64,000 nucleotides of DNA from Polytrichum commune (taxonomy: Eukaryota > Streptophyta > Polytrichopsida > Polytrichales > Polytrichaceae). The stretch spans positions 39,385,554 to 39,449,553 of the forward strand of contig OX485803.1 of NCBI GenBank assembly GCA_950295325.1. The letters are read 5' to 3'. Position 1 is the first letter of the stretch, and every line of letters begins with the position of its first letter. The notes below the pieces were generated by a model that was not told where the DNA came from, made no database searches, and saw only the letters and a program-made list of their open reading frames with translations. Of the stretch, positions 21,625-32,385 are shown in pieces. The translations under genes and the position numbers were made by a program.

Positions 21625-22970
21625 GATATCTAACACATATCATCTTTTAACAAAAGAAAACTCAAAAGAAACGAGTGCCAATCCCACTCACCTAATACAC
21701 CTAACTTCCACTTACCCCTTATGCACATTATGAAAACTATTGACTAACACTACCCCATAGTCCACCTATGAAACTAGGCATTTAACCATCCCCGCCCCAA
21801 TGGCCACACAACCATGGACTAGAGATGGCAACCAAACATCGCATGCAAGTGTCAAATTAACATTGATGTTCTTTTTTCCTTTCCTTTCATTTTCTTTTAT
21901 TTCATTCTGGCTGGGTTTTTACCTTAGCCAAGAATGTTGGCCGAAAATAGACCTTTTGGGGACTTCAAGTTGCATGGTCACTCTTACATTTTTTAATTTT
22001 TTCTTTCTTGATGTAAACCAAAGTGGTCCTAGGACGAGTTCAACGACTGGCATATATTTTAGAAGAGCAAGGAACGACTTCATGGTCCATGATGTCAACA
22101 ACCCCTAAAAATGAGTATCGGTGTCCTGAGCTTCAGGGGCGGTTTACACCATAGACCATGAACTCGTCCCACAGAAGATGCCTTATTCCGCGGTACGAGT
22201 TCATGGTCTACATTTCATGGTCTAAGTTCTTAAAAAATTGATTTACAAAGTCGTTGGGCCCCAGACTAGGTGTAAACCGAATGTGGACCAAAAGGAATGA
22301 CCGTGCGGCAAGAAATGGATGTGCTGGTTTTTTTAATATAAGCCCAAAAAGGGCAGTTTTGAATAAAAATGAAGTTTGACCATTTTGTTGACTTCAATTT
22401 CCCTTCATTTGCCTACACATGCCTTCACTTATCTTGTCACTTAGTTTTTTCTTCTTTTCACCTTAAAATTCAGCAAGTATGGTCGAAATGGAGGAGAGGA
22501 GGAGGAAGCTAGTCGTGCTACTAGGATTGTACATATTTTTGTACATGCTTGTGAAGAATGTGGTGGGCATCCAAACACTGATTTTGCAAGGAGAATAGGA
22601 AAAATTTGCAATTTTGAGCGTGGTTTACGAAAGCATTGGACGTAGAGAGAGGAACATATGGAGTCAAGAGAGGTCTTCTCACAACAATTTTTACAAAAAA
22701 TCGAGTGATTCAATTTGTACATGTTCAACGTAATTTACATGTGACATGTACCTTGTGTTGTCACTACACTAAATAGGATTTTTAGTGTTTGATTATATCT
22801 AGTGTTGTTACCACCCCACCTTGCTCAACATTAAATTTCAATTCTTTGATAATTAATGCTAGAAGATTTCCCATTGCGCTTCTTTTGACCACCCTGATCT
22901 ACAGTCACTAAATGACTACAGATTTTTCTTTTTTGTTTTGCAACTATAGTTTTTAAACAATTTGGGGCGT
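21625..22970. other. Intergenic stretch with MITE fragments
   Basis: No gene was recognised. Between 21920 and 22260 there are several copies of (GA/TT)CATGGTC(C/T) and GTTTACACC words that also occur at MITE ends near 23340-23500 and 27537. They suggest nested, decayed copies of the GGGCCGGTTTACAC family. The segment 22766-22870 resembles the left part of the element at 27941. Confidence 0.4.
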
Positions 22971-23030
22971 GTAATATACCGTTGGAAAGATATTTTCAAG
23001 ACCTTTCCAACGGTATATTACAAGCCCCCA
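22971..23030. repeat. Short inverted repeat (about 20-bp arms)
   Basis: TGTAATATACCGTTGGAAAG and its near complement CTTTCCAACGGTATATTACA are separated by about 13 bp, a strong perfect-stem hairpin. It could be a very short MITE relic or a recombination scar. Confidence 0.85.
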
Positions 23031-23669
23031 AATTCCAAACATTGCAGTTGGTAGACCAAAACAACAAATCCGCACTTGAATTCTTGAGTTCTAGATGTCC
23101 CGCGTTGTTTGATGAAACACGTGTAAGCCGGTTTAAGGGGTAGGGCAAGGTAGTGCTGGTATGTCTCATGGGCTATAATATAATTAAGGCACATAGAAGG
23201 TAGATTCATTAAAACGTTCTTGAAAGGGCATTTCTTTGACATGGGCCCTTGCCTTTTCCTACCAGACCACCTCTCTTGCCTCTCTCACCGCAAACCCGTT
23301 GGACCATGTCAGTGCATTTATTAGGCCTTAAAATTTATAGTTTGGGGATCTCAACCTTCATGGTCCCTCTGCCATTTTTTCCTTAGTGTAAACCGAAGTT
23401 GTCCCGGGACAACTTCAAGAGCCAATGAGCTGCCTTGCAGAGCCCTGGTCCAACTTCATGGTCCAACTTCATGGTCCATAGTGTAAACCGGCCCGCATAA
23501 GGGCAATGTAAAAGTTGGCAGTAGGTCCTTCCACGTACGAGAGGCTTGAATGCACCACAATGTTAAGTCGTTGGCCTGAATAGATATGACCCATACATTT
23601 GATGTATTTTCAGAGCCCCTTGTGATTCCGACTCCCTTCAAAAACAAAATAGAATCTCATCGCTAACCA

Positions 23670-24290
23670 ATGGACGGGGAAAACATTCAGAGATAAGTTA
23701 TATAATATTCTTTAATACAATAAAAAAAACCAAGAGATGTCAACATGTAACTTAGGGCCGCTTCACACGAGACTGAGAGCCCGTGACCATTACATTTCAA
23801 GCACTCTCATTGGTGGTAACGGCAGAACCGGTCCAAGTTCACTTCACACTACGCTTGAGGGACCAACGGAATATGTGAATGCAAGATGGAGGTAAAGTCT
23901 ACATGGATTCCTACATGGCATCGAACGGATCATGTTTCATTGTCACTTGGACTATTTTCAAAAACCACCTTTTGGAGGGAGGCCTGACACAAAACCGGAA
24001 GACCACGGCATTCCAAACGCTCAGAACTGTTGGTTAATATCATGAATAGACATTCCTTGAAAGAGCATTTGGGTGAGGGTCCGGTCACCAATGACTTCAC
24101 ACTACACTTGAGGGTCTGTGACCACACTACATGATTTTGGAGGTGTCTAAGGACCGCCTTTGGACACTTCTTTTTGGGCTCTCACAATTACATGGTCACG
24201 GCTCTTGGCTCGTGTGTGGAGTGGCCCTAAGTTAGTTGGTCTTGGAAATACTTAGATCTCGACCAATTATGCCCAAAATTCTCCTTGGAC
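23670..24290 (-). mobile_element. Copy of a dispersed 220-bp repeat, split by a MITE
   Basis: The sequence before 23755 (CCAAGAGATGTCAACATGTAAC) and after 24227 (GTTAGTTGGTCTTGGAAATACTTAGATCTCGACCAATTATGCCCAAA..TCTCCTTGGACAC) are adjacent in the other copies of this family (35685-35830, 40615-40830, and in reverse 37590-37830, 52316-52500, 61520-61733). The family is therefore older than the MITE inserted in it. No coding capacity; class unknown. Confidence 0.7.
23755..24227. mobile_element. 473-bp MITE, family GGGCC(G/A)CTTCACAC
   Basis: The ends read GGGCCGCTTCACACGAG and CTCGTGTGTGGAGTGGCCC. The flanks are TTA on the left and TAA on the right, compatible with a TWA target. Internal landmarks (CTACATGGCAT, CAAAAACCACCTTTTGGAGGGAGGCCT, TTCACACTACACTTGAGGG) recur at 26181-27090, 36474-36780 and 44225-44610. 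Probably PIF/Harbinger-like. Confidence 0.78.
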
Positions 24291-26180
24291 ACTGTCCCTA
24301 ACATTACTAATAATATTGCAATCTAAAAGGGTTAAGCCAGGCTGGAGATGCCCATGTCATTCTTTGCCAATTGCAGTTATTAGGGTTATGGTTTCTTGAA
24401 AAGGCCCAAAGATTGTTGACCCTGTCAACATGGCCAACGAAAGGCCAAGAGAAGGACTGTTGTTATGCACCAACAGTGACCCATAACCGCTCACTCCACC
24501 TAAGGTATTTCGTGTTTCATGTTCTCCAACTTCTATGGCTTAAATTTTTGCATTAGCAATTCCACGATGAAGCATCGACAAAAAATTGGACTAAAAAGGG
24601 AATCTCCTCTTATCTAGTTATGGTTATCAGAAGCGTATGTTTCATATCTTCTTAGCTGAATGCATAGATCCTCCCAATTGTGTTCACTATTCAAGTGTGG
24701 AGTAATACATACATTTGTAAACTTAGTTCAATATGTTTTAAGCATATGTCTTCATGGTGTTTGTTCTTTGGTCCTCGTTGAACTACATACCAATCAAATA
24801 TAGGTGTCCAATTAAGAGAAATGCCTGAATGACACCTACATACATCATTGCTCGCGATCACAATGACCAAGGAACCATCATTTTCTATTATCCACAAAAA
24901 CGCACCACAACACAACCTTGAACTCACACATACCATATGTACTATGTGGCTCTATTGTGGTCACTACCAACTCCACAAGCATTTATGGATTGTTGATTAA
25001 CCTTGGGATTGTCTCCTTTGACTAGCAATCACAAAGATTGTCAATTCATGTTTCAAAATTGGAGGGGAGATGCAAAAAGAATCGTGAAATCCAAAGTGGA
25101 GATTATATAATTTTCTAATGATCACACAAATTCTCTCAAATCGCATACATTATGAAATCTGAAATGGTTAGTATGTTTTGAGCATATACTCCATAACATT
25201 CTTCACCTAGGTGTACATGTTGAGAGTCAGAGATGGTGGATGTTGGGATCTTGAAAGTTTTCAATCCGACTTCGATTGTGCAAAGAGTGAAGACAAGGCT
25301 TAGTTGAAGGTATAAAGAGAGTTTATGAGTGTGGATATAAAATGTAATGTCCAATTTCAAAGTAACATGTGTTTTTTTGGTGCCCATTCTTGACTAAAAG
25401 TCTTGCCATGTATCACTCACACATGCATATGGGTAAGAAGGGTGACCAAAAAGTGCGCACATATTTTACCTAAATGAAGATTTTGTGTTAGAATTCTCCC
25501 CCTTGCCAACTTGTCATGTCTATGATGCATAAGGCAGTTGTGCATGAAATCCAACACAACAATAACTTGGACACCTATATTTGAGTGGTGTGTGGTTGGG
25601 TGCGCATCTAAGCACTGGCACCAAAAACTCATGTGTTTAACCTCTAAACACTCAAGCCTTCACATTCCATTTTTGGGCATTTCCAACAACATTGTTGAAA
25701 ATTTCTCTTATGTAGCAAAATAAAGTATGTTTTCTTGAAATCCAACCATACGGATATGAACTAGACTACCGTATATTCATTCTATGAAAATTTGAAGTCA
25801 ATCATAATAGATTTGCTAGGTCACAATGACATATGAACATGGCCTTGATTGAAGGGGTGGGAGCAACTAGAGAAAACGCTTGTTTTTTTTGGGTTTTTTT
25901 TTCCTATTCATGACCATTTCGGTCATGCCACAATTTTTTGATAGCTCGCAACTTTATCATAGTATGATATGTGGATGACAAATGAGCTATTCTTAAAAAT
26001 TTGCACATTGATTCCCACATTTGACAAAGGTCAACATTAACTTGCAAACTCTACACAATGTTATGCCCGCTGATTAATTCTAATCACTAAAACAATCCCT
26101 ACTTAATGATTAGATTCATTTAGACCTTGAGATTGTCTAAGCAAGCAGGTAACCCACCCACAAATTTCCAAGTTCCCTAA
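24291..26180. other. Intergenic stretch with diverged repeats, no gene
   Basis: A block near 24735-24815 (GGTGTTTGTTCTTTGGTCCTCGTTGAAC) recurs reversed at about 34120-34205, and a weaker third copy lies near 25540-25620. No gene was recognised. Confidence 0.45.
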
Positions 26181-27090
26181 CGGCCACTTCGCACACGAGC
26201 CACGAGCTGTGACCACAAAATTGTGACAACCCAAAAGAAAGTGTCCGAAGGCCGTCCCAACACGCCTCCAAAATCATGAAGTGTGGTCACGGCCCCTCAA
26301 GTGTAGTGTGAAGTCATACGTGACTGCAACCCTCACCCACATGCTACTTCAACGAATGTCTATTCACGCGGCTCCTCACACATGATAAAAACAGAACAAA
26401 CCAACGGTAGTGAGCGTTCCAGAACGCCATGGTCTCATAGTGGTTCTGTGTTAGGCCTACCTCCAAGAGGTGGTTTCCAAAAACAACCCAAGTGACCACG
26501 AAACATGACCCCTTCGACGCCACATAGGAATCCGTGTCGAAATCACATCCATCTCGCATTCACACACTCCGTTTGCCCCCTTAAAGCATCACCACCCATC
26601 CTCAAAAACGGATGACCTCAACTTATATTGTGAGAGGCGGCTTGCAAAAGTGCCTCGCCCATCCTGCAAAATGGATGATTTGTTGGTAGGGCCGGCTTGG
26701 AAGTTGAGGTTGGCTTGCAAATTGGGGTCATGTTGCAAGTCGGAGCTCCGCCCCCAAAACAAAAAAAGGAGCCCCCTAAACAACAAAGGACAAACTCCAT
26801 ATTCCTCTCCGATTTCCAAGGTGCCAATGAGATTCATCTTGCTTTTGTTTCTTCCTTGTTTTATCACCTTATATACAAGTCATGGGTGGGTCACCCGGCT
26901 TGCAAACCGAGTGACTTGAACTTATTGTGAGGATGATCCACCCTGCATTTTGTAGGATAGGTGGTGATGCTCTTAAAGCGTCGCGTGAAGCGAACTTGGA
27001 CCGGCTCCTCCGCCGTTCCCACCAACGAGAGCACTCAAAGTGCAACGGTCACAGTCTCTCGGTCTCTCGGTCTCGTGTGTGAAGAGGCCC
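26181..27090. mobile_element. GGGCC-family MITE carrying a nested MITE
   Basis: The left end CGGCCACTTCGCACACGAG and right end CTCGTGTGTGAAGAGGCCC bound about 520 bp of family sequence plus a 389-bp insert. Family landmarks AAAGTGTCCGAAGGCCGTCC, TCAAGTGTAGTGTGAAGTCA and TGTGTTAGGCCTACCTCC are present. Flanks are TAA (left) and TTA (right). Confidence 0.78.
26584..26972. mobile_element. 389-bp Tourist-like MITE nested in another MITE
   Basis: The ends read (A/G)AGCATCACCACCCATCCT and AGGATAGGTGGTGATGCTC, flanked by direct TTA copies (26581-26583 and 26973-26975). Subterminal repeats CTCACAATA..AAGTT and CATCC(T/A)GCA(A/T)AAT(G/T)G occur inside. The GAGCATC tip and TTA duplication fit PIF/Harbinger. 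Confidence 0.82.
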
Positions 27091-27536
27091 TTATTATGAA
27101 CACCCATTATTAAACACTTGGGGACAACTTTGACCGAACAAGCACACCACCACCACAATGTCCTCCCACGTTCTTTCAACTTTCAACGTCCGCGCATTAA
27201 GCATGCAGGGGAGTAAGTATGTACCTTGCTTGCTCGCTCAATGTACCCTTGAAGAATATTACACAGTTGCACTTCCAAGTATAATGAGACAAGAGGGTGC
27301 CATGTCCTGGGCCCTGGCCTCTGCGTGTGTTTGTTATGGGGAGCCATGTCCTGGCGACTTGGGAGCAGACCCCCCCCCCCCCCCCCCCTCTCCAAAGCTC
27401 ATGTGTACCTGGGGGGCATGTATATATGCTTGTCCTCCGTATGCTATCTTTATGTTATGGCGGCTTGGGGTTTGTGGCGTCTATGTAAACTCATCCTTTG
27501 GTTGTGGATGAAGGGGTTTCAGTAAAAAAAAACTAA

Positions 27537-27877
27537 GGGCCGGTTTACACTACGGTGGAGAAGTCCACCGGTCATGAAAAAAAGGGCGTTTCTCAATTGT
27601 GATTGGTCGAAAATGCAACTCTTGACCGGTGGGTGTTTACACTAGGTGAAGAAAACAATGGTGGTGAACTTTTCTCATGGATGATAAAATGACATGGCCG
27701 CCTACATGGCGGCACTTTTATTAAGTTGGGCTTCTCCGGAGAAGCCCAACTCAATAAAAATATTTTATTGCCTTTAATTCTTCTCCGGCACATCCACCAT
27801 TTGCCTCATATAACCATGTCTTGGCCAAGCATTCTTGACCAACCGGAGGCCTTCTCCACCGTAGTGTAAACTGGCCC
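27537..27877. mobile_element. 341-bp MITE, TIR GGGCC(G/A)GTTTACACTACGG, TAA duplication
   Basis: The left end GGGCCGGTTTACACTACGGT and right end ACCGTAGTGTAAACTGGCCC match over about 28 bp (to GGAGAAG). Direct TAA flanks lie at 27534-27536 and 27878-27880. An internal palindrome TTGGGCTTCTCCGGAGAAGCCCAA sits near 27724-27750. Related end fragments lie at about 22130 and 23490. Confidence 0.87.
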
Positions 27878-27940
27878 TAAGTCTTCTCTTGCAAAGTTGA
27901 GGATCGGTTCGGTTCGTTTGGGCTGAAGTTCGCTGGACGA

Positions 27941-28348
27941 CACTGAAAAGGATATTGAGTGTTTGATTATATTTGATGTTGTTACCGCTCGACCCTGCTC
28001 CACGCTCATTTTCAGTTCCTTGACGATTAGTGGTAGACATAAATGTGTCGTTGCCTTCCCTATTGCCACATCCCTTCATGTGAAGCATGGATTTTACTAG
28101 ACCTGCAAATTTAGGTGTGGCTCCCCACCTTTCTACTTGTTGATCTCTCGTCTGCTAAAGTCGACAACAATTTTTTTTATTTCATATCTTTACTAACTCT
28201 AAATTCAAACATGTAACTTCCACATATTTCCATGGTTGATATTTTGTGTTTGAGTTTACATTTGATGTTACTTACTTTTATAGGGTTATTGACGTTCAAT
28301 GTATGCGTTCGTATTTAGTGTATCAAACACTAAATATCCTTTTAAGTG
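27941..28348. mobile_element. 408-bp MITE ending CACT(A)AAAAGGATATTTAGTG
   Basis: The left end CACTGAAAAGGATATTGAGTG and right end (reversed) CACTTAAAAGGATATTTAGTG, both followed by TTTGAT, form about 26-bp inverted repeats. The left part also matches 22776-22865. Confidence 0.7.
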
Positions 28349-28411
28349 TAGTTCGAGGTTTTCAATGCCGTTTCCAAAGTCAAATGACCTTGAAATAGAT
28401 GTTTTCAATCT

Positions 28412-29034
28412 GTGCGTTGCAATTTCCCCCTTGTACTTGAATGAGTTTACTTAGACACCACAAATCCTTGTGTTCGAATTTGTAGCTAGCGCAACGTAAT
28501 GTAACATAACATAAGGCTTGGGGTTCGTGGCTTCCATGTAAACTCATCCACCGTGGATGCAGGGGCTCTAACAAAAACAAGTCCTTTGCAAGATTGAAGG
28601 CCGATTCATTCCAACTAGAGTTCTCTAGCCTAGTTTGAGGTCTTTGATGTTATTTATGGAGTCAAATTGTCCAAAATGATTCAATTATATAGGCTATAAT
28701 ATAGTGCGTTGTGTTCTCATCCATTTAGAGGGTGAGAATGCATTGCATTATTTTATGGTTGGAGAACAATTGTTTTATATCATTTGGGTTCAGAAATGTC
28801 ATCAAAGACCCCAAATTGATCTCGAGAACTCTAGTTTGCATAAATCGGCCCTCAATCTTGGAGAGGACTTGTTTTTATTAAAGCCCCTTCATCCATAATG
28901 GATGAGTTTACGTGGAGGCCACGAACCCTAAGCCTTATGTTATGTTATGTTATGTTATGCTAGCCAGAGATTTGAACACGACGATTTGTGGTGTCTAAGT
29001 AAACTCATTCATTGACAAGAGGGAAATGCAGTGA
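28412..29034. mobile_element. About 620-bp imperfect foldback element
   Basis: The arms (about 28412-28640 and 28800-29034) are inverted copies. Both carry ACATAACATAAGGCTT(G/A)GGGTTCGTGG, GTAAACTCATCCA, CAAGTCCT, and TGAATGAGTTTACTTAGACACCAC at the outer parts. It belongs to a dispersed set sharing CATCCAC(G)GTGGATGAGTTTAC (see 27487, 30720, 31430, 31612 and 32704). Confidence 0.75.
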
Positions 29035-29814
29035 ACTATTCTAGAACATGAAAATGGTTATTGGCGTACAATCCACCTTTGAAATTGGTGTCATAGGCTC
29101 TGAATTAGTTCAATGGGGTTCACTTGCTATGAAATGGCCCTCAACCTTATAAGAGGTTTCGTTTTCTTGTAACTCCTTCATGAGGGTTGGAGCTTTGCAA
29201 CGTCTAAGTAACGGGGTTCCATAGAGTGGCGGGTCACTCCCTTATAGAGACATGAACCACTTTATATTAATAGGATATTCATAGGAGGTTATGAATAGTG
29301 ATGTGCATATTAATGAGATATTCTATATATTTTGAAATGAACCTAATATATTCTCGAAATGAAAATATATAATTTTAAAAGATAATTTTTACTTTGAAAT
29401 ATTAAAAAAAAACCCTATTGTTCATCACATTGCACCCAGTGGAACACCCAATGACGCCCCTGCCCCCATGTGACTCGTCTATTAGGAAGATCAAAAGTAT
29501 CCATTTAGGTGTGGCTACAAGAACGATACCAAAATGATATGTTTCTAGAAGAGATTGGACTACGTGCTCAAAATATGATAGCCATTCTAGGTTCAATAGT
29601 CAGTATAATTGGGGTGACCTATATGACCACTTAAATAAGTATGAAAAACTTCACTTTGATAATGAATGTCATATTCATATAAGCTCCAAAAATTATGAAG
29701 AAAGTGGCTCCAACTTGATTTGCATCTGCCTACCCATCTTGTAATAATCACGTGCTTTACCCCCGTCCGATCCCCGCCCTGCCCCCCCCCCCCCAAAAAA
29801 AATAAACAAATCTT

Positions 29815-30454
29815 GAAGGCCACTTGTCTATAAATCCCATATTGAGTGCACTTCACCTTGAAGGCCCAAAATTCAATTTATATGTTCACTTCCCCTTAGT
29901 AAATAAGCAACCAATTGGGATTTGATTCCCGAAGTGAAACCAAAAGCATGTAAATGAATATAGCACGTAATGAACTCGGAAGTAAAAAGACATTACAAAA
30001 CCCTCATTTGCATTGACGTCATAATGTATGTGACTAACCTCTTGAAAGGGTCTTTCGTCATTCTAGAATGACACTTATATTTGTGTGCTATTCTTGGTTT
30101 ATAATAGTCAAGTTAATGCCTTCTACTTTCACAAGTATTCGTACATCAAGCGTGATTAAAATAACATAAAAAATAGCATTCAAATATAGGCTTCATTTTA
30201 GAATGACAAAAGATCCTTTCAAATGGTAATTCACATGCATCATGACCTCAATGCTAATGAGGGTTTTGTAATATCTTTTGCTTCCAAGTTCATTACATGC
30301 TTTATTGGCATTCATTTACATGCTTTTGGTTTCACTTTGGGAATGAAATCCCAATCATTTGCTTATTTACTAAGGGGAAGTGAACATATATATTGAATTT
30401 CGGACCTTCAAGGTGAAGTGCACTCAATATGGGATTTGTGGACTAGCGGCCTCC
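29815..30454. mobile_element. 640-bp foldback element with about 290-bp arms
   Basis: The left arm starts GAAGGCCACTTGTC and the right arm ends GACTAGCGGCCTCC. Between them long blocks are mutually inverted: AAATCCCATATTGAGTGCACTTCACCTT, TGTTCACTTCCCCTTAGTAAATAAGCAA and CCAAAAGCATGTAAATG. The loop is only about 50 bp near 30110-30165. No coding capacity was found. Confidence 0.85.
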
Positions 30455-30974
30455 GAGAATGTAGGATGATTTTAATTACTATTTTAAAATTTTAAAATTT
30501 TCAAAATCGGATGGAGCACGCAACAATTGTTGGTCGGGATAAAAAAAATCAATTTTTTTTTGCGGGGCTGCCCAAAGGTAGCAGATTACGGGCCCTGACC
30601 TTGATACCCCCTCTCCCCAGCTAGGGCCCGCCCAAATGGCATGAGCTCTAACCCCAACTCAACATAACCCCTCATCCTATTTTGGATGAGAGCTTGGTTT
30701 TAGTGGAGCCCTAATTCTATCCGTGGAGGATGAGTTTACGAAGCTCCAACCGTCCATATATAGATTCAACCTGCCCCCGGTTGACACTTTCAAACAACAA
30801 GAAAGCAGCCAATCAGCACCTTCTAGTTATATTAAGTATCGTACTTTATTTCAAATTTTGACGAGAATCTTAAATACATTATGAGTACGGGAACATACAC
30901 CTACATTCAAAATTTATACATGAGACTATTATCGCAAGGGCCAATCTGTGGGTGGCTAGGGTTTCTATAAGTCC

Positions 30975-31411
30975 ACCCTCTATAAATGTTACACCTATGA
31001 GTGTTAACCCTCTCTAAATGTTAACTTTCTTCTACCCCCCACATATTGCACACTATAAATGTTAAACGTGTTAACTGTTAACAAAATGGTACTCCCTTCT
31101 TTGTAAATTTGACTCTATAAATGTTAACGAATGAAATGCAACCATAATATGGATGATAAAAACTACACATAGACCATAATATTGATTCATACTTCACCCG
31201 TGATTTGTTAACTTGATATTGAATAAAGTTTTGATTGGGTTTGCAATTTTATGAATGGTATTCTCTCACAAGGACTCTTCACAATTGCTTATATTTATAA
31301 ATGTTAAGATTTGTATATTGCTCAAAAAAGTAATTTTATAATTGTTAATTGTTAACACCTCTATAAATGTTAACTTTGATCCACTCCCAAGGGTTAACAT
31401 TTATAGAGGGT
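30975..31411. mobile_element. 437-bp MITE built from CTATAAATGTTAAC repeats
   Basis: Terminal inverted repeats ACCCTCTATAAATGTTA and TAACATTTATAGAGGGT. At least six internal copies of (C/T)TATAAATGTTAA(C/G) occur on the plus strand, an unusual internal amplification of the terminal motif. Confidence 0.78.
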
Positions 31412-31734
31412 AGACTGTATGTGGTGTCCACATAAACTCATCCATTGCGGAGGTGAAAACCCAACGAACTATTTAATAGTTCGAAATTGACTATTTGAAG
31501 ATCATTTGACTTCAGAAATGGCATAAGAGCCCCCACATTAGTTGAGAGGACATCATTGAAACGATACAACCTTGATCTCTGTAGGGGATTTTGTTTATAC
31601 TTGGTCCCCTTCATCCACGATGGATGAGTTTACACAGATGCCATGAACCCAAAGATTCTACAGGTATGTGTCGACTATCTCCAAAGGACCAGGAAGAGAA
31701 AAAAATTGTTTCCCAACACCTACGGTAGATGAGG

Positions 31735-32385
31735 CTAATTCAATTAGCTTCCTTAACCATATACATGTTTTTGGCTCTTGATAAGCAATGCAATCACTTT
31801 GACTGGGTGGAGGAGGAATACATGGTGATTTAGCTGCTACCTTGATGATATTTGGGTTAGTCATTGTCACAAAAGCCAAAATACACCCACCATCCTCCAT
31901 AACAAGGAATGATATCCACTAAGCTATGATATGCTTGATTTTTGTGCATGAAGTGGGCATATGAGGAGGCGGCATGTGGCTGTGAGGTGCCGACCAACTT
32001 CTACTGTGGGTATTCTAAAATTAAAAAACAATTTGGCAACATTTCACCTTACATGTGACCACTTTAGAGACATGACACAACCAATATTGACATTGAACTT
32101 GGTTTTCATTAGCAAGTGACCCATGTTAGTGATGTTGTCCACTACACAACATAGAACGATAAAATACCTCCCCCCCCCCGTAACACCACATTGGGAAGTA
32201 TAGACTCTTTAATTCTAGAGCCTAGATGAACACCTCCCTCAACTCCGATTTCAACAATTTCAAATCCTTTGGTCATGATTTGTACTGGCTAACGTGCTCA
32301 AGCTTCTAATGCCCAAATCCATCGGTTGGATGATTCCACAGAGCTGGAGGTGTCCACATTAGCCTCGTCTACCTTACCGTTGAGG
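31735..32385. repeat. Segmental duplicate B (uninterrupted partner of 16.3-18.7 kb)
   Basis: This copy lacks the LINE and the CACTA-ended MITE present in copy A and so supplies their empty sites (TTAGTCATTGT at about 31857, and about 32035). It carries a C9 run at about 32169. No gene lies within it. Confidence 0.85.

Noticed and set aside
26589-26930. Overlapping 70-90 codon frames with PRPSCKMDD and similar
   Set aside because: They lie wholly inside the nested 389-bp MITE and its inverted ends.
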